44,803 nt of DNA from Pseudomonadota bacterium (lineage in GTDB: Bacteria; Pseudomonadota; Gammaproteobacteria; Burkholderiales; Burkholderiaceae_C): NCBI GenBank assembly GCA_963205125.1, contig CAUJJO010000066.1, positions 1 through 44,803 of the forward strand, in the 5' to 3' direction. Made by a program: the position numbers and the translations under genes. The first letter of the stretch is position 1; each line of letters starts with the position of its first letter. Positions 24,651 through 33,042 of this stretch are shown piece by piece. The notes below the pieces were generated by a model. The model did no database searches. It worked only from the letters and a program-made list of their open reading frames with translations, and had not been told where the DNA came from.

Positions 24651-25085
24651 GTGACCCCGGACGTCAATGTCCTGCTCGCGGCGTCGCGCAGCGACCATCC
24701 GCACCACCAGCGCGCATACGCCTGGCTGCAGGAAGCGCTGGCGAACGCTGCACGAGGCTCCGGCTTGAAGCTGCAGCCGATGGTGATCGCGAGCTTCCTG
24801 CGCCTGGCAACGCACCCGAGGATCTTCGTGCAGCCGACCTCGATGCCGGATGCACTGCGCTTCATCGACGCGCTGCTGGCGGCGGACGGAGTGGAGCGCC
24901 CGAACCTTGGGCAGGAGTGGCCGGCGCTGCGCGCGCTGTGCCTCGACAAAACCCTGGCCGCCAACGACCTGCCCGATGCCTGGCTGGCCGCCGCAGCGAT
25001 CCATCAGGGCGAACACGTCGCAAGCTTCGACGCCGACTTCAGGCGGCTGCTGCCGAGGTCTCAGTTCACGCGGCTTACGCCTTGA
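24651..25085 (+). CDS. vapC: VapC-type PIN-domain ribonuclease toxin
   Basis: 144 aa PIN-domain protein, predicted metal-dependent RNase that halts growth when VapB is degraded. Acidic site residues visible are D4 (TPDVNVLLAA), D106/D109 (ANDLPDAWLAAAA) and D127/D129 (ASFDADF). The second acidic position found in many VapCs is occupied by the FLRLATHPRIF segment, as in a common VapC subfamily. The start is GTG at 24651. The product and TA assignment rest on the PIN motifs and the VapB-like partner. Confidence 0.9.
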   Translation: MTPDVNVLLAASRSDHPHHQRAYAWLQEALANAARGSGLKLQPMVIASFLRLATHPRIFVQPTSMPDALRFIDALLAADGVERPNLGQEWPALRALCLDKTLAANDLPDAWLAAAAIHQGEHVASFDADFRRLLPRSQFTRLTP

Positions 25086-25203
25086 CGATCGTCGCAAGCG
25101 CCCTCGCGGACCGCCGCACCCGTCGCCTCGCGCCCCGCCTTGCACCGACGAGCAGGCCGATACCCGGTCCGGTATTCGGGCCTCAGCCCAGGGATCACGA
25201 ACG

Positions 25204-27102
25204 ATGAAACCCGACCCGCGCACCGCCACCTGGAACGTCGGCTACTGGATGCTGGCGATCTTCGCGCTGATCTGGATCCAGTCGGCCTGGCAGGCGGCGC
25301 GCACGGTCGAGCCGGTGCCCTACAGCGAGTTCGAGAAGGCGCTTGCCGAAGGGCGGGTGGCCGAGATCATCGTCGGCGAGACGACGATCACCGGCAAGCT
25401 GAAGGCGCCCGACGCGGGCGGCAAGACGGTGATCGTGGCCAACCGCGTCGATCCCGCGCTGGCCGAGCGGCTGTCCAAGTACAACGTGCCCTACACCCGG
25501 GTCGTCGAAAGCACCTTCCTGCGCGACCTGCTGTCCTGGGTCGCGCCCGCGGCGATCTTCTTCGGGCTCTGGTTCTTCTTCATCCGGCGCATGGTCGACA
25601 AGCAGGGCGGCGCGCTGGGCGGCTTCATGAGCATCGGCAAGAGCCGCGCCAAGGTCTACGTCGAGAAGAACACCGGCGTCGACTTCACGGACGTGGCCGG
25701 CGTCGACGAGGCCAAGGCCGAGCTGCAGGAGATGGTCTCCTTCCTGAAGGACCCGCAGGCCTACGGGCGACTGGGCGCGCGCATGCCGCGCGGCGTGCTG
25801 CTCGTCGGCCCGCCGGGCACCGGCAAGACGCTGCTGGCCAAGGCAGTGGCCGGCGAGGCCGGCGTGCCCTTCTTCAGCATCAGCGGCAGCGAGTTCGTCG
25901 AGATGTTCGTCGGCGTCGGCGCGGCGCGCGTGCGCGACCTCTTCGAGCAGGCGCGCGCCAAGGCGCCGGCCATCATCTTCATCGACGAGATCGATGCGCT
26001 CGGCCGCGCGCGCGGTGCGATGGGCCCGGTCGGCGGCCACGACGAACGCGAACAGACGCTGCAGCAGCTCCTCGTCGAGCTCGACGGCTTCGACAGCTCG
26101 ACCGGCCTCGTGCTGCTGGCGGCGACCAACCGTCCCGAGATCCTCGACCCGGCGCTGCTGCGCGCGGGCCGCTTCGACCGCCAGGTGCTGGTCGACCGCC
26201 CCGACCGCGCCGGCCGCGTGCAGATCCTGCAGGTGCACGTGAAGAAGATCCGCCTGGCCGCGGGCACCGATCTCGAACAGGTGGCGCAGCTCACCACCGG
26301 CTTCTCGGGCGCGGATCTCGCCAACCTCTGCAACGAGGCGGCGCTGGCCGCCACGCGCCGCAGCGCGCAGGAGGTGACGCTTGCCGACTTCACCGTCGCG
26401 GTCGAGCGCATCGTCGCCGGGCTCGAGCGCAGGAACCGCGTGCTCAACCCGCGCGAGCGCGAGGTCGTCGCCTTCCACGAGATGGGGCACGCGCTCGTCG
26501 GCCTGGCCCTGCCGGGCAGCGACGCGGTGCACAAGGTCTCCATCATCCCGCGCGGCATCGGCGCGCTCGGCTACACCATCCAGCGCCCGACCGAGGACCG
26601 CTTCCTCATGACGCGCGAGGAGCTCGAGCACAAGATCATGGTGCTGCTGGGCGGCCGCGCGGCCGAGAAGCTGGTCTTCGGCCATCTCTCGACCGGTGCG
26701 GCCGACGACCTCGCCAAGGTCACCGACATCGCGCGCGACATGGTCACGCGCTACGGCATGGACGAGGCCATCGGCTACGTCTCCTGGGAGCCGCAGCGCC
26801 ACGCCATGCTCGACGTACCGGGCCTGGAGAGCGGCGGCTGCCCGCGCAGCCCGCAGACGCAGGCGCACATCGACAACAGCGTGCGCGGCATCGTCATGGA
26901 CTGCTTCGAGCGCACGACCGCGCTGCTCGCGCGCAACCGCGCCGTCCTCGACCGCGCCGCGCGCGAGCTGCTGGCCCACGAGACGCTGGACGAAGCGGCA
27001 CTGCGCGCGCTGACGGCGGACTTGCGCAAGCCCTCGGTCGAGGAGGCTGTCGCATCGCCCACGAACCCCCACGGCGACGCGCCGAATCCAGCCACGGCTT
27101 GA
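25204..27102 (+). CDS. ftsH: FtsH-type membrane AAA+ zinc protease, accessory copy
   Basis: 632 aa ATP-dependent inner-membrane metalloprotease. Two transmembrane segments (about 14-30 and 108-126) flank a periplasmic domain. AAA+ motifs: Walker A GPPGTGKT at 202-209, Walker B ([11 protein letters not shown], about 258-268) and second region of homology ([19 protein letters not shown]). The zinc site HEMGH is at 425-429, with probable third ligand D502 (GAADDL); Met replaces the usual Ala of HEAGH without affecting the ligands. It degrades misfolded membrane and regulatory proteins. No ftsJ/rrmJ neighbour is present, so this is probably a second, stress-related FtsH rather than the housekeeping gene. 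It follows vapBC by 118 bp. Confidence 0.92.
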   Translation: MKPDPRTATWNVGYWMLAIFALIWIQSAWQAARTVEPVPYSEFEKALAEGRVAEIIVGETTITGKLKAPDAGGKTVIVANRVDPALAERLSKYNVPYTRVVESTFLRDLLSWVAPAAIFFGLWFFFIRRMVDKQGGALGGFMSIGKSRAKVYVEKNTGVDFTDVAGVDEAKAELQEMVSFLKDPQAYGRLGARMPRGVLLVGPPGTGKTLLAKAVAGEAGVPFFSISGSEFVEMFVGVGAARVRDLFEQARAKAPAIIFIDEIDALGRARGAMGPVGGHDEREQTLQQLLVELDGFDSSTGLVLLAATNRPEILDPALLRAGRFDRQVLVDRPDRAGRVQILQVHVKKIRLAAGTDLEQVAQLTTGFSGADLANLCNEAALAATRRSAQEVTLADFTVAVERIVAGLERRNRVLNPREREVVAFHEMGHALVGLALPGSDAVHKVSIIPRGIGALGYTIQRPTEDRFLMTREELEHKIMVLLGGRAAEKLVFGHLSTGAADDLAKVTDIARDMVTRYGMDEAIGYVSWEPQRHAMLDVPGLESGGCPRSPQTQAHIDNSVRGIVMDCFERTTALLARNRAVLDRAARELLAHETLDEAALRALTADLRKPSVEEAVASPTNPHGDAPNPATA

Positions 27103-27212
27103 GGCGCAACGCCCCCCGCTATGCGCGGGATGGCGCTCGGGGCCGCGTTCGTGGCAGCCTCGCGGTGGCCGTCGAGGCCGGCAGGATTTGGCAACAGGGC
27201 ACAAGGCACGCA

Positions 27213-30062
27213 ATGAATGAATCGGCAAAGCGGCTTCTGATGGGGGCGGCCCTGTTGGCCGTGCTGGCGGGCTGCAATGGCCGCTCCGCCGCGGAGAGGG
27301 AGGCCGAAGCGCTTTCCGAGGCTCGCGCGGCACTCGAGCGCAAGGATGCGCCCGCGGCCATCGTGACGCTGAAGAGCCTGCTGGAGCGCGACCCCGACGC
27401 CGCCGCCGCGCGCTTCGAGCTCGGCAGAGTGCTCCGGGCCCAGGGCGACGCTGCGACCGCCGAAATCGAGTTCGGCAAGGCGGAAGACCTCGGGCTGGAC
27501 GCGAACCGGGTCGTTCCCGAACGTGCGCGCGCCTTGCTTGCCGCCGGCCAGGCGGAGCAGGTGATCGCGCGCTACCGCACACGCCAACTCGCCGACGCCT
27601 TGGCCGATGCCGACCTGCGGGTGACGGTCGCCGTTGCCGCGGCCGCGCGTGGCCAGCAGGCGCTGGCGCAGGCTCAACTCGAGCAGGCCGCCAAGGTCGG
27701 CCCCGAAATGCCTCGCGCCACCCTGCTGCGGGCACGCATGGAACTCGCGGCCGGCCGCCCGGACGCGGCCCTGGCGCGGCTGCAGGCCGCGAAGTCAGCC
27801 GCCGGCACCGAGGCCGCGGACCTGCTCCTGCTCGAAGGCGAGATCCTCGCGGCGCGGCCCGGGAGCCGCCAAGACGCGCTGGCGACCCTGCGCCGCGCGG
27901 TGCAGGCCGATCCTGCGCACCTGGGCGCGCAGCGGGCACTCGTCATGCTGCTGCTCGCGCACGGCGACAGCGACGGCGCCAACGCCCAGGTGGACGCGCT
28001 CGAACGCGCTGCGCCGCGCAGCGGGTCGGCCAAGGTGCTGCGCGCGATGATCGAATTCGAACGCAGGGACTACGCCGCCGCGCGCGAAAAGCTGCAGCCG
28101 CTGCTGGCGGCCGCGCCCGCCAATCCCGTCCTCCTCGAACTGGCCGGAGCCGCCGAGTTCCGCCTGGGCGCACTCGACAAGGCCGAGACGCTGCTGAAGT
28201 CGGCGCTCGAGCGAAACCCCCGCGCCGCGCTGGCGCGGCAGACGCTGGCGGAGCTCTACCTGCGACGGGGACAGGCCGATCGGGTGCTGGAGACGCTTGC
28301 ACCGCTTCTGACGGGTCAGGACGTCCCGGGGGCGGCGCTGATGATCGCGGGCGAGGCGCAGCTGCTGCTCGGCGACGCCGCCCAGGCGAAGAAGCTCTTC
28401 GAGGGCGCCGCCTCCGTCGGGAGCGCGGCGGCGGGACGTGCCGACGACGGCAAGGCCAGGCCCGGTGGCGACAGGGCGCAGCCGACGATGGAGGATGAAG
28501 CGGTGCGCGTGCGCGTGGCGCTGGCGCGCCTGGCCCAAGGCGAGGAAGGGCCCGCCCTCGCCGAACTGCAGGCGATCGCCCAGAAGAGCACGTCCACGCT
28601 GGCCGATTCGACGCTCATCGCCCACTACATGCGCAAGCGCGACTGGGCGCACGCGCTGACGGCGATCGACGCCCTGCAGCGCAAGCAGGCCGATCAGCCG
28701 GCGGCGCCCCTGCTGCGCGCGCGCGTGCTCGCCGCGCGTGGGGACTTTGCCGCGGCGCGCGCAGGCTACGAGGCCGCGCTGAAGATGAACCCGGAGTTGC
28801 TTCCCGCCGTGCAGGGGCTGGCCGGACTGGATCTCGCCGAAGGCAAGCCGGCCCAGGCGCGCGAACGGCTGCAGGCCCGCGTGGCGCAGCGGCCGGCCGA
28901 TGCGGCGGCCCAGTTGTCGCTGGTCGAGATCCTCGAGCGCAGCGGCACGCCGCCGGACGACGTGATCGCGCAGTTGCGCAAGGCCATCGCGGCCAATGGC
29001 AGCAGCGTCGCACTGCGCCTGCGCCTGGTCAACAGCCTGCTGCAGGACGGGCAGGCCGCCGCCGCCAAGACGGCCGCCGCCGAAGCCGTGGCGGCCGTTC
29101 CCGGCAACGCCGAGCTGCTGCATGCCCAGGGTCGCGCGGCGCTGGCCGCCGGCGAACACGAGCAGGCGCTGACGATCTTCAATGAGCTCGCGCAGCGCCT
29201 GCCGAAGTCGGCCCAGCTGCAACTCGATCTTGCGAGCGCGCGCATCGGCCAGCGCGACTTGGCCGGCGCCGAGCGCCACCTACGCCAGGCCTTGGCGCTG
29301 GCGCCCGAGATGGCGCTTGCCCAGGAGTCCCTGCTGGCCACGCTGCTGCAGGACGGGCGGGCCGACGAGGCCCTGGCCTTCGCCCGCGAAGTGCAGAAGC
29401 GCCAACCCGCAAGCGGGAACGGCCTGATCTTCGAGGGCGACGTCGCATCCAGCCAGGGGCGCTGGGACAGCGCCCTGTCCGCCTATCGTCGGGCGCTGTC
29501 GCTCAATGCCTCGGCGCCCGTCGCCATCCGAGTGCACCGTGCCCTGCTGGCCGCTGGCCGCGGCGAGGACGCCGAGCGTCACGCCAGGGGATGGGCCGCG
29601 GCGCATCCGGATCAACTCGATTTCGCTGCCTACCTGGCCGATCAGCGCCTGGCCCGCGGCGACCTGCCCGGCGCCGAGGCCGCGTATCGAGCGTTGGTCG
29701 AGCGGGCGCCGACGCATCCCGGGCCGCTCAACAACCTCGCCTGGCTGCTCGCCCGCCAGGGCAAGCCCGGCGCGTTGGCGATGGCCGAGCGGGCCCGGGC
29801 GGCCGCACCCTACAGCCCCGCGGTGCAGGACACGCTGGCGCTGGCGCTGGAATCCGAAGGCCAGCTCGGCCGCGCGGCGCAGGTGCAGGCGCAACTCGTC
29901 GACCGCCATCCCGGCAATCCGGACTATCGGCTGCGTCTGGCGCAGTTGCTGATCAAGACTGGCGACAAGGTGAAGGCGCGCAGCGAACTCGACGCGCTGT
30001 CGCGGCTCGGGGCGAGCTACCCCCGGCAAGCCGAGGTGGCGGCGCTTCAGGCACGGCTCTGA
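27213..30062 (+). CDS. prsT: PEP-CTERM system TPR lipoprotein PrsT
   Basis: 949 aa lipoprotein made almost entirely of tetratricopeptide-like repeats (for example RDPDAAAARFELGRVLRAQG, and ERAPTHPGPLNNLAWLLARQ near the C-terminus), the layout of the PrsT family that accompanies exosortase/PEP-CTERM systems. The lipobox LAVLAGC puts the lipidated Cys at residue 21. It probably acts in the periplasm in export or assembly of extracellular polymer or PEP-CTERM proteins. The ATG at 27213 lies 110 bp after ftsH. A PEP-CTERM protein gene follows, which supports the assignment. The exosortase itself is not in the window. Confidence 0.9.
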   Translation: MNESAKRLLMGAALLAVLAGCNGRSAAEREAEALSEARAALERKDAPAAIVTLKSLLERDPDAAAARFELGRVLRAQGDAATAEIEFGKAEDLGLDANRVVPERARALLAAGQAEQVIARYRTRQLADALADADLRVTVAVAAAARGQQALAQAQLEQAAKVGPEMPRATLLRARMELAAGRPDAALARLQAAKSAAGTEAADLLLLEGEILAARPGSRQDALATLRRAVQADPAHLGAQRALVMLLLAHGDSDGANAQVDALERAAPRSGSAKVLRAMIEFERRDYAAAREKLQPLLAAAPANPVLLELAGAAEFRLGALDKAETLLKSALERNPRAALARQTLAELYLRRGQADRVLETLAPLLTGQDVPGAALMIAGEAQLLLGDAAQAKKLFEGAASVGSAAAGRADDGKARPGGDRAQPTMEDEAVRVRVALARLAQGEEGPALAELQAIAQKSTSTLADSTLIAHYMRKRDWAHALTAIDALQRKQADQPAAPLLRARVLAARGDFAAARAGYEAALKMNPELLPAVQGLAGLDLAEGKPAQARERLQARVAQRPADAAAQLSLVEILERSGTPPDDVIAQLRKAIAANGSSVALRLRLVNSLLQDGQAAAAKTAAAEAVAAVPGNAELLHAQGRAALAAGEHEQALTIFNELAQRLPKSAQLQLDLASARIGQRDLAGAERHLRQALALAPEMALAQESLLATLLQDGRADEALAFAREVQKRQPASGNGLIFEGDVASSQGRWDSALSAYRRALSLNASAPVAIRVHRALLAAGRGEDAERHARGWAAAHPDQLDFAAYLADQRLARGDLPGAEAAYRALVERAPTHPGPLNNLAWLLARQGKPGALAMAERARAAAPYSPAVQDTLALALESEGQLGRAAQVQAQLVDRHPGNPDYRLRLAQLLIKTGDKVKARSELDALSRLGASYPRQAEVAALQARL

Positions 30063-30082
30063 GCCATCCAGAGCCCTGCTTG

Positions 30083-30101
30083 GTGTCGAACAATTTGACA
30101 C
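30083..30101. promoter_or_regulatory. Candidate enhancer site for a sigma-54 activator
   Basis: Dyad GTGTCGAACAATTTGACAC with matching arms GTGTC-N-AA and TT-N-GACAC, about 100 bp upstream of the predicted sigma-54 transcription start. Position and symmetry fit a binding site for an NtrC-type activator such as PrsR, which is known to control PEP-CTERM genes; the identity of the activator is inferred. Confidence 0.55.
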
Positions 30102-30163
30102 TCACCCGTCAGTTCCGCTGGCTCGAAGCCAGACCGCCTTGATACAGCATGACATTTTGTGTC

Positions 30164-30179
30164 TGGCACGCTGTTTGCT
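30164..30179 (+). promoter_or_regulatory. Sigma-54 (-24/-12) promoter
   Basis: TGGCACG-N4-TTGCT, a full match to the consensus TGGCACGNNNNTTGCW with the required 10 bp between GG and GC. Transcription should begin near 30190, giving a leader of about 37 nt before the PEP-CTERM ATG at 30227. Confidence 0.9.
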
Positions 30180-30226
30180 TGATAACCGTGCAGCTCGGTG
30201 GGCTGGATCAGGAGCAGGAGAGACAC

Positions 30227-31054
30227 ATGAAGCATTCGATCAAGGCTGCGGCGATCGGCGCACTGGCCGCGTTCGCCTTCAGCGCACAAGCCGCGATGGT
30301 CACGCAATGGAGCTACAGCGTGGCCACGCAGTGGGTGACCAGCGGCGTCGGCGCGCCGACCTTCAGTCCCGGCGGCGGCTCCCAGACGGTGACACCCTCG
30401 ATGCTTTCGTGGGGAAGTTCCATTGGCGACGCCGACCCAGCGTCGAACAGCGGCCGCAGTGGCCTGAAGATCCTGAACTCGCCGCAGAACAACACCACGG
30501 GCGGCTTGCTTACCAACGACGTGCTCAATCCGGATCTGGTCGCGACCTTCCAGCACGTCAACAACTCGATCAGCGGCGATTACGCGACGCTGCTGAAGGC
30601 TTCGGTCCTCACGACGATCACGCTCACGCCTCACGCGCCGTCCGGGAGCGCGCTGGCGCCGATGCCGCTGACCTTCAACATCAACTTCACCGAAACCCCG
30701 AACACGAGCGGAAGCTGCATCCCGGAGGCAACTTCGGTCTGCGACGACATCTTCGTCCTGACCGGCGGCAACCTGAACCAGACCTTCGCGTATGACGGCT
30801 ACACGTACTTTGTCAGCTTCCTCGACATGCAGAGCGGCCCGCTGACTCCGCTGAGCCCGCAGGCCTGCACCACCGCCGGCGCGCCGGTCAACTGCCTGGG
30901 CTTCTGGACCGCGGAAGGCGCTTCGGAAACCGTCGACTTCGGCATCGTCATCTCGTCGACGCCGATGTCGGTTCCCGAGCCTGGTGTTCTCGCGCTGGTT
31001 GGGCTGAGCCTGCTGGGAGCCGCGGGCGCCTCGCGCCGTCGCCGCAGGAACTGA
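30227..31054 (+). CDS. THxN-family PEP-CTERM protein
   Basis: 275 aa secreted protein. Signal peptide 1-23 (KAAAIGALAAFAFSAQA). The C-terminal sorting signal has VPEPG at 249-253, a hydrophobic helix (VLALVGLSLLGAAGA) and a basic tail (SRRRRRN), the tag cut by exosortase. The body carries conserved segments of the THxN family (SMLSWG, SGLKI, FQHVNNSISG), and Asn/Thr/Ser richness suggests glycosylation, a known property of PEP-CTERM proteins. Probable destination is the outer surface or extracellular matrix. The ATG at 30227 is preceded by CAGGAG..GGAG. Transcribed from the sigma-54 promoter at 30164 and ended by the hairpin at 31084. Confidence 0.93.
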   Translation: MKHSIKAAAIGALAAFAFSAQAAMVTQWSYSVATQWVTSGVGAPTFSPGGGSQTVTPSMLSWGSSIGDADPASNSGRSGLKILNSPQNNTTGGLLTNDVLNPDLVATFQHVNNSISGDYATLLKASVLTTITLTPHAPSGSALAPMPLTFNINFTETPNTSGSCIPEATSVCDDIFVLTGGNLNQTFAYDGYTYFVSFLDMQSGPLTPLSPQACTTAGAPVNCLGFWTAEGASETVDFGIVISSTPMSVPEPGVLALVGLSLLGAAGASRRRRRN

Positions 31055-31083
31055 GCAGCAGCCGCGGGCTCCCGCGGGTAAGA

Positions 31084-31111
31084 GAAAAGCGGACCCTCGG
31101 GTCCGCTTTTC
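31084..31111. terminator. Bidirectional intrinsic terminator
   Basis: Perfect 13-bp stem (GAAAAGCGGACCC / GGGTCCGCTTTTC) with a 2-base loop. The T4 in the right arm and A4 in the left arm provide a U-run on either strand, so it can end both the PEP-CTERM transcript (+) and the acyl-CoA synthetase transcript (-). Confidence 0.9.
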
Positions 31112-31154
31112 CATTCGGACCCGGGCGTGCCGCCCGGGCCGCCCTGCCCTTGCC

Positions 31155-32855
31155 TCAAGCCCAGATCACCGCCCCCCGCGCGCCGAACCAGCGCTCGACC
31201 TGGCCGCCCACGGCCTTCTCGATGCGGGCGCGGCGGATCTTCATGGTCGGGGTCAGCATGCCGTTCTCGATCGACCAGGCCTCGTGCGCGACGACGACCA
31301 TGCGCAGTTGCTCGTAGTCGGCCACTTCGGCGTTGACCGTCTTCAGCAAGGCCCCGAGGGAGCTCTCGACCTCGGCGCGCAAGGCCGGATCGTTCTGCCG
31401 CGGGCGCAGGTTCTCGGCGAGCACGACGATCGCGTAGGCCGAGGGCTGGCCCACGCCCGAGACCATGGACATCTCGATCATCGGGTGCGCGTTGAGCAGG
31501 TTCTCGATCGGGGCCGGCGCCACGTACTTGCCCTTGGCGGTCTTGAACAACTCCTTGGCGCGGCCGGTGATCTTGAGCATGCCGTTGGGCTTGCGCTCGC
31601 CGAGGTCCCCGGTGCGGAAGAAGCCGTCTTCCGTGAACGACTCCTTGGTCAGCTCGGGCTGCTTGAAGTAGCCGCTGCAGGTGGCCGGGGACTTGATCAG
31701 CACCTCGCCATCTTCCGAGAGCCGCACCTGCACGCCCACCATCGGCGGCCCGACGTAGCCCGGCTCGCTGAACTCGCCCCAGGAGGCGTGCGAGTAGGAG
31801 TTGTCCTCGGTCATGCCGTAGCCCTCGTAGAGCCGCAGGCCGATGCGCCGGTACCAGCGGATGAGCTCGGGTGTGAGCGGCGCCGAGCCGCTGGCCGCGT
31901 AGATGACGTGGTCCAGGCCCAGCCCCTTGCGCACCTTCTTGCCGACGATGCCGCCGATGATGGGCAGCGAAAGCAGCCGGTCCAGCTTCTTCGCCGGCAT
32001 CTTGGCGAGCACGCCCTGCTGGAACTTGGTGTAGAGCCGCGGCACGCTGATGAAGAGCGTGGGCCGCGCACGCTGCAGGTCCTGCACGAAGGTCTCGAGC
32101 GCCTCGGCGAAGAAGACGTGCAGGTCGCCGGAGACCATCGACGACATCTCGACGCAGCTGCGCTCGAAGGTGTGCGCCAGCGGCAGGTAGGACAGCACGC
32201 GGCCCTCGGTGCCCGCGCCGATCTGCTTGCGCGTGAAGGTGGCAAAGCCCGTGGCCGCGGCGGTGACCGCGTCGAAGCTCTGCATCACGCCCTTGGGCGT
32301 GCCGGTGCTGCCCGAGGTGTAGATCAGCATCGCCAGCTCGTCGCCGCTGCGCGCGGGCTTGCCCGAGAGCGGCTGCGTGCGCGCGGCGATCGCGTCCCAG
32401 GTCTCGTACTCCTTCAGCGCGCTCTCGGGCGCCAGCGGGTAGGCGATGCAGGGCATGCCCTGCGGCACGCCGGGCTTCTGGTGCTCCCAGGTGTCGAGCT
32501 TGCCGACGAAGAGCAGGCTCGCCTCGCTGTGCTCGAGCACGTAGCGGATGGTCTCTGCGGTCTCGGCCGGGAAGATCGCCACCGTGGTGTAGCCGGCCAT
32601 CCAGATGGCCAGGTCGGTCATGAAGAAGTGGGCGCAGTTCTTCGAGAGGATGGCCACGCGCGAGCCGCGCGGCAGGCCGCGGCTCTGCAGGTGCGCGGCC
32701 ATGCGGCGCGCCTGGTCCATCACCTGCGCCCAGGTGTAGTCGATGACCTGCCCGCCGCCGATGGGCTGCGTCAGGTAGACCTGATGGGCACGCTGGATTT
32801 CGTGCTCGTAGACGAGGTCGAGGATCAGCTTGCGGTTCGGGTCCTTGTCGGTCAT
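31155..32855 (-). CDS. Long-chain acyl-CoA synthetase-like AMP-binding enzyme
   Basis: 566 aa adenylate-forming ligase that would activate a fatty or other carboxylic acid to its CoA thioester. AMP-binding P-loop TSGSTGTPKG at 180-189. Other class motifs: YLPLAHTFERSC, YEGYGMTED (A5), and FFRTGDLGE with ITGRAKELFKTAKGKYVAP (A7-A8), the last typical of the long-chain FadD15/ACSBG-like group. The C-terminal catalytic Lys region (TPTMKIRRARIEK) is intact. The start MTDKDPNRK at 32855 is preferred; the upstream extension covers a pentanucleotide repeat. Divergent from an aldehyde dehydrogenase gene. Confidence 0.9.
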   Translation of the reverse strand: MTDKDPNRKLILDLVYEHEIQRAHQVYLTQPIGGGQVIDYTWAQVMDQARRMAAHLQSRGLPRGSRVAILSKNCAHFFMTDLAIWMAGYTTVAIFPAETAETIRYVLEHSEASLLFVGKLDTWEHQKPGVPQGMPCIAYPLAPESALKEYETWDAIAARTQPLSGKPARSGDELAMLIYTSGSTGTPKGVMQSFDAVTAAATGFATFTRKQIGAGTEGRVLSYLPLAHTFERSCVEMSSMVSGDLHVFFAEALETFVQDLQRARPTLFISVPRLYTKFQQGVLAKMPAKKLDRLLSLPIIGGIVGKKVRKGLGLDHVIYAASGSAPLTPELIRWYRRIGLRLYEGYGMTEDNSYSHASWGEFSEPGYVGPPMVGVQVRLSEDGEVLIKSPATCSGYFKQPELTKESFTEDGFFRTGDLGERKPNGMLKITGRAKELFKTAKGKYVAPAPIENLLNAHPMIEMSMVSGVGQPSAYAIVVLAENLRPRQNDPALRAEVESSLGALLKTVNAEVADYEQLRMVVVAHEAWSIENGMLTPTMKIRRARIEKAVGGQVERWFGARGAVIWA

Positions 32856-32885
32856 GGTCGGTCCTCTGCTCCTTGGGATCTGAAC

Positions 32886-32910
32886 GGATCGGATCGGGTC
32901 GGGTCGGGCC
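32886..32910. repeat. Pentanucleotide repeat (GGATC/GGGTC/GGGCC x5)
   Basis: Five 5-bp units GGATC-GGATC-GGGTC-GGGTC-GGGCC in the leader of the acyl-CoA synthetase gene (minus strand), 31 bp upstream of its start. Confidence 0.75.
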
Positions 32911-33042
32911 GGCGCGGGAGTGCAGGCGCCGGTGGCCCGCACAGTATCGTCGCGCGGCGGGGTTTGTGAGCGGATGAACCCTCTGCTGGAGACAGCTCCC
33001 TAGAATGACCGGCTTCCTCGACGAACCCGGTGGAGCCCTGCC

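Noticed and set aside
25163..25184. Partial palindrome GATACCCGGTCCGGTATTC upstream of ftsH as an operator or heat-shock promoter
   Set aside because: Symmetric but GC-rich and short-armed, and no -35/-10 pair of any sigma factor fits well.
25140..30062. Apparent fusion reading through ftsH into prsT in one frame
   Set aside because: The first half is the wrong frame of ftsH. PrsT has its own lipoprotein signal from 27213, so no fusion is claimed.
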